Below are positions 63,654 to 64,000 of a stretch of 64,000 bases of DNA, one piece after another. Source of the stretch: Acidobacteriota bacterium (GTDB taxonomy: Bacteria > Acidobacteriota > Terriglobia > Terriglobales > Acidobacteriaceae); assembly GCA_021799405.1 (NCBI GenBank), contig JAJZAL010000001.1, positions 1-64,000 of the forward strand, read 5' to 3'. The notes below the pieces were generated by a model. The model was not told the DNA's origin, did no database searches, and saw nothing but the letters and a program-made list of their open reading frames with translations. Each line of letters starts with the position of its first letter. Position 1 is the stretch's first letter. The position numbers were made by a program, and so were the translations under genes.

Positions 63654-63761
63654 CGGCGCGGATTTCAGACGGATGTGGGCTTTTCCCGTTTCGGATGTTG
63701 GGGGCGCGGTTGCGGGTTTCAAGCTGGATTCCCCCTGAAGTGAGAGGGGCGCGGGGCTTCC

Positions 63762-63767
63762 TATAAT
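63762..63767 (+). promoter_or_regulatory. TATAAT -10 box of the following gene
   Basis: A perfect TATAAT lies 22 bases before the ATG at 63790. No good -35 hexamer is found at the matching distance. Confidence 0.4.
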
Positions 63768-63789
63768 TGAGGTGGCCGCCGAAACGCGT

Positions 63790-64000
63790 ATGCATTTTCT
63801 TCCTTATTTCAGGCGCGTCTGCCTGGCTGTGTTGCTGCTTTGCCTGGCTGTACCGGATGGTGCGGCGGAGAGCTACAGCGCGCAGCAGTTCCAGCATGCG
63901 CAGCGGATGCATGCCTCGCTGGACGGGAAACTGACGACGCGGCGTACCCGACGCGACTACGACCGCGTGATGGACGCCTACCGCAACGTTTACATGGATG
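63790..64000 (+). CDS. Start of an exported protein, probably an N-acetylmuramoyl-L-alanine amidase
   Basis: 70 codons from the ATG at 63790 to the right edge, no stop. Signal peptide MHFLPYFRRVCLAVLLLCLAVPDGAA, then SAQQFQHAQRMHASLDGKL...RTRRDYDRVMDAYRNVYMD, an Arg-rich helical-repeat start. Acidobacterial Amidase_3 proteins often begin with such a signal peptide and helical repeat, which is why I suggest that family; the catalytic domain is outside the window. Confidence 0.5.
   Translation, partial: MHFLPYFRRVCLAVLLLCLAVPDGAAESYSAQQFQHAQRMHASLDGKLTTRRTRRDYDRVMDAYRNVYMD

Overview
The window is a high-GC chromosomal stretch that looks like an acidobacterium (Acidobacteriota, Terriglobia/Acidobacteriaceae type). 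This assignment is inferred from gene content: two TonB-dependent receptors with an N-terminal carboxypeptidase-regulatory-like domain, a secreted VWA-type protein, many exported sugar-active enzymes, GTG/TTG starts and several genes without a Shine-Dalgarno sequence. No transposase, integrase, phage gene or CRISPR array is visible. The protein set is mostly housekeeping plus accessory carbohydrate and metal-resistance functions.

Layout. 0-3.4 kb: a truncated sugar-phosphate isomerase/epimerase, a LOG-family phosphoribohydrolase, a DUF971 protein and two small transporters (SemiSWEET, TauE/SafE). 3.5-8 kb: a serine hydrolase, then an arsenic locus with arsR divergent from arsM-arsC-acr3, ended by a bidirectional terminator. 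8-10.1 kb: a GT39-like membrane glycosyltransferase. 10.1-15.6 kb: a polyphosphate cluster (CHAD protein, Ppx, SixA, PPK1). 15.7-19.4 kb: a sigma-factor-like protein, a long hairpin element and a TolC/HlyD export pair. 19.5-24.8 kb: Dps, a DedA-rhodanese fusion, UbiD, an isolated nuoI, a candidate structured RNA with a strong terminator, and a SYLF protein. 24.9-28.8 kb: lipid A acyltransferase, LpxD, a P-loop protein and an exported unknown. 28.9-37.8 kb: receptor plus VWA protein, HNH nuclease and ComF, periplasmic trehalase, malic enzyme.

38-56 kb is the most interesting metabolic region. It holds a GH31 glycosidase, a large TonB-dependent receptor with a LacI-type operator, a TPR lipoprotein-like exported protein, a Tat-exported GH3 xylosidase-like enzyme, an ACS-type MFS permease, a YjhG-type xylonate dehydratase overlapping an FAH-family enzyme, and an exported Gfo/Idh dehydrogenase next to an exported SMP-30 lactonase. 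Together these suggest oligosaccharide capture, cleavage, oxidation of the released pentose to a sugar acid outside the cytoplasm, import of the acid, and Weimberg-type dehydration inside.

56.3-64 kb: a tRNA-Phe with a 50-bp partial duplicate beside it, an exported adenosine deaminase, a GT1-like glycosyltransferase, a two-domain VOC protein, alaS carrying an in-frame insertion of atypical composition, and the start of an exported protein that is probably a cell-wall amidase.
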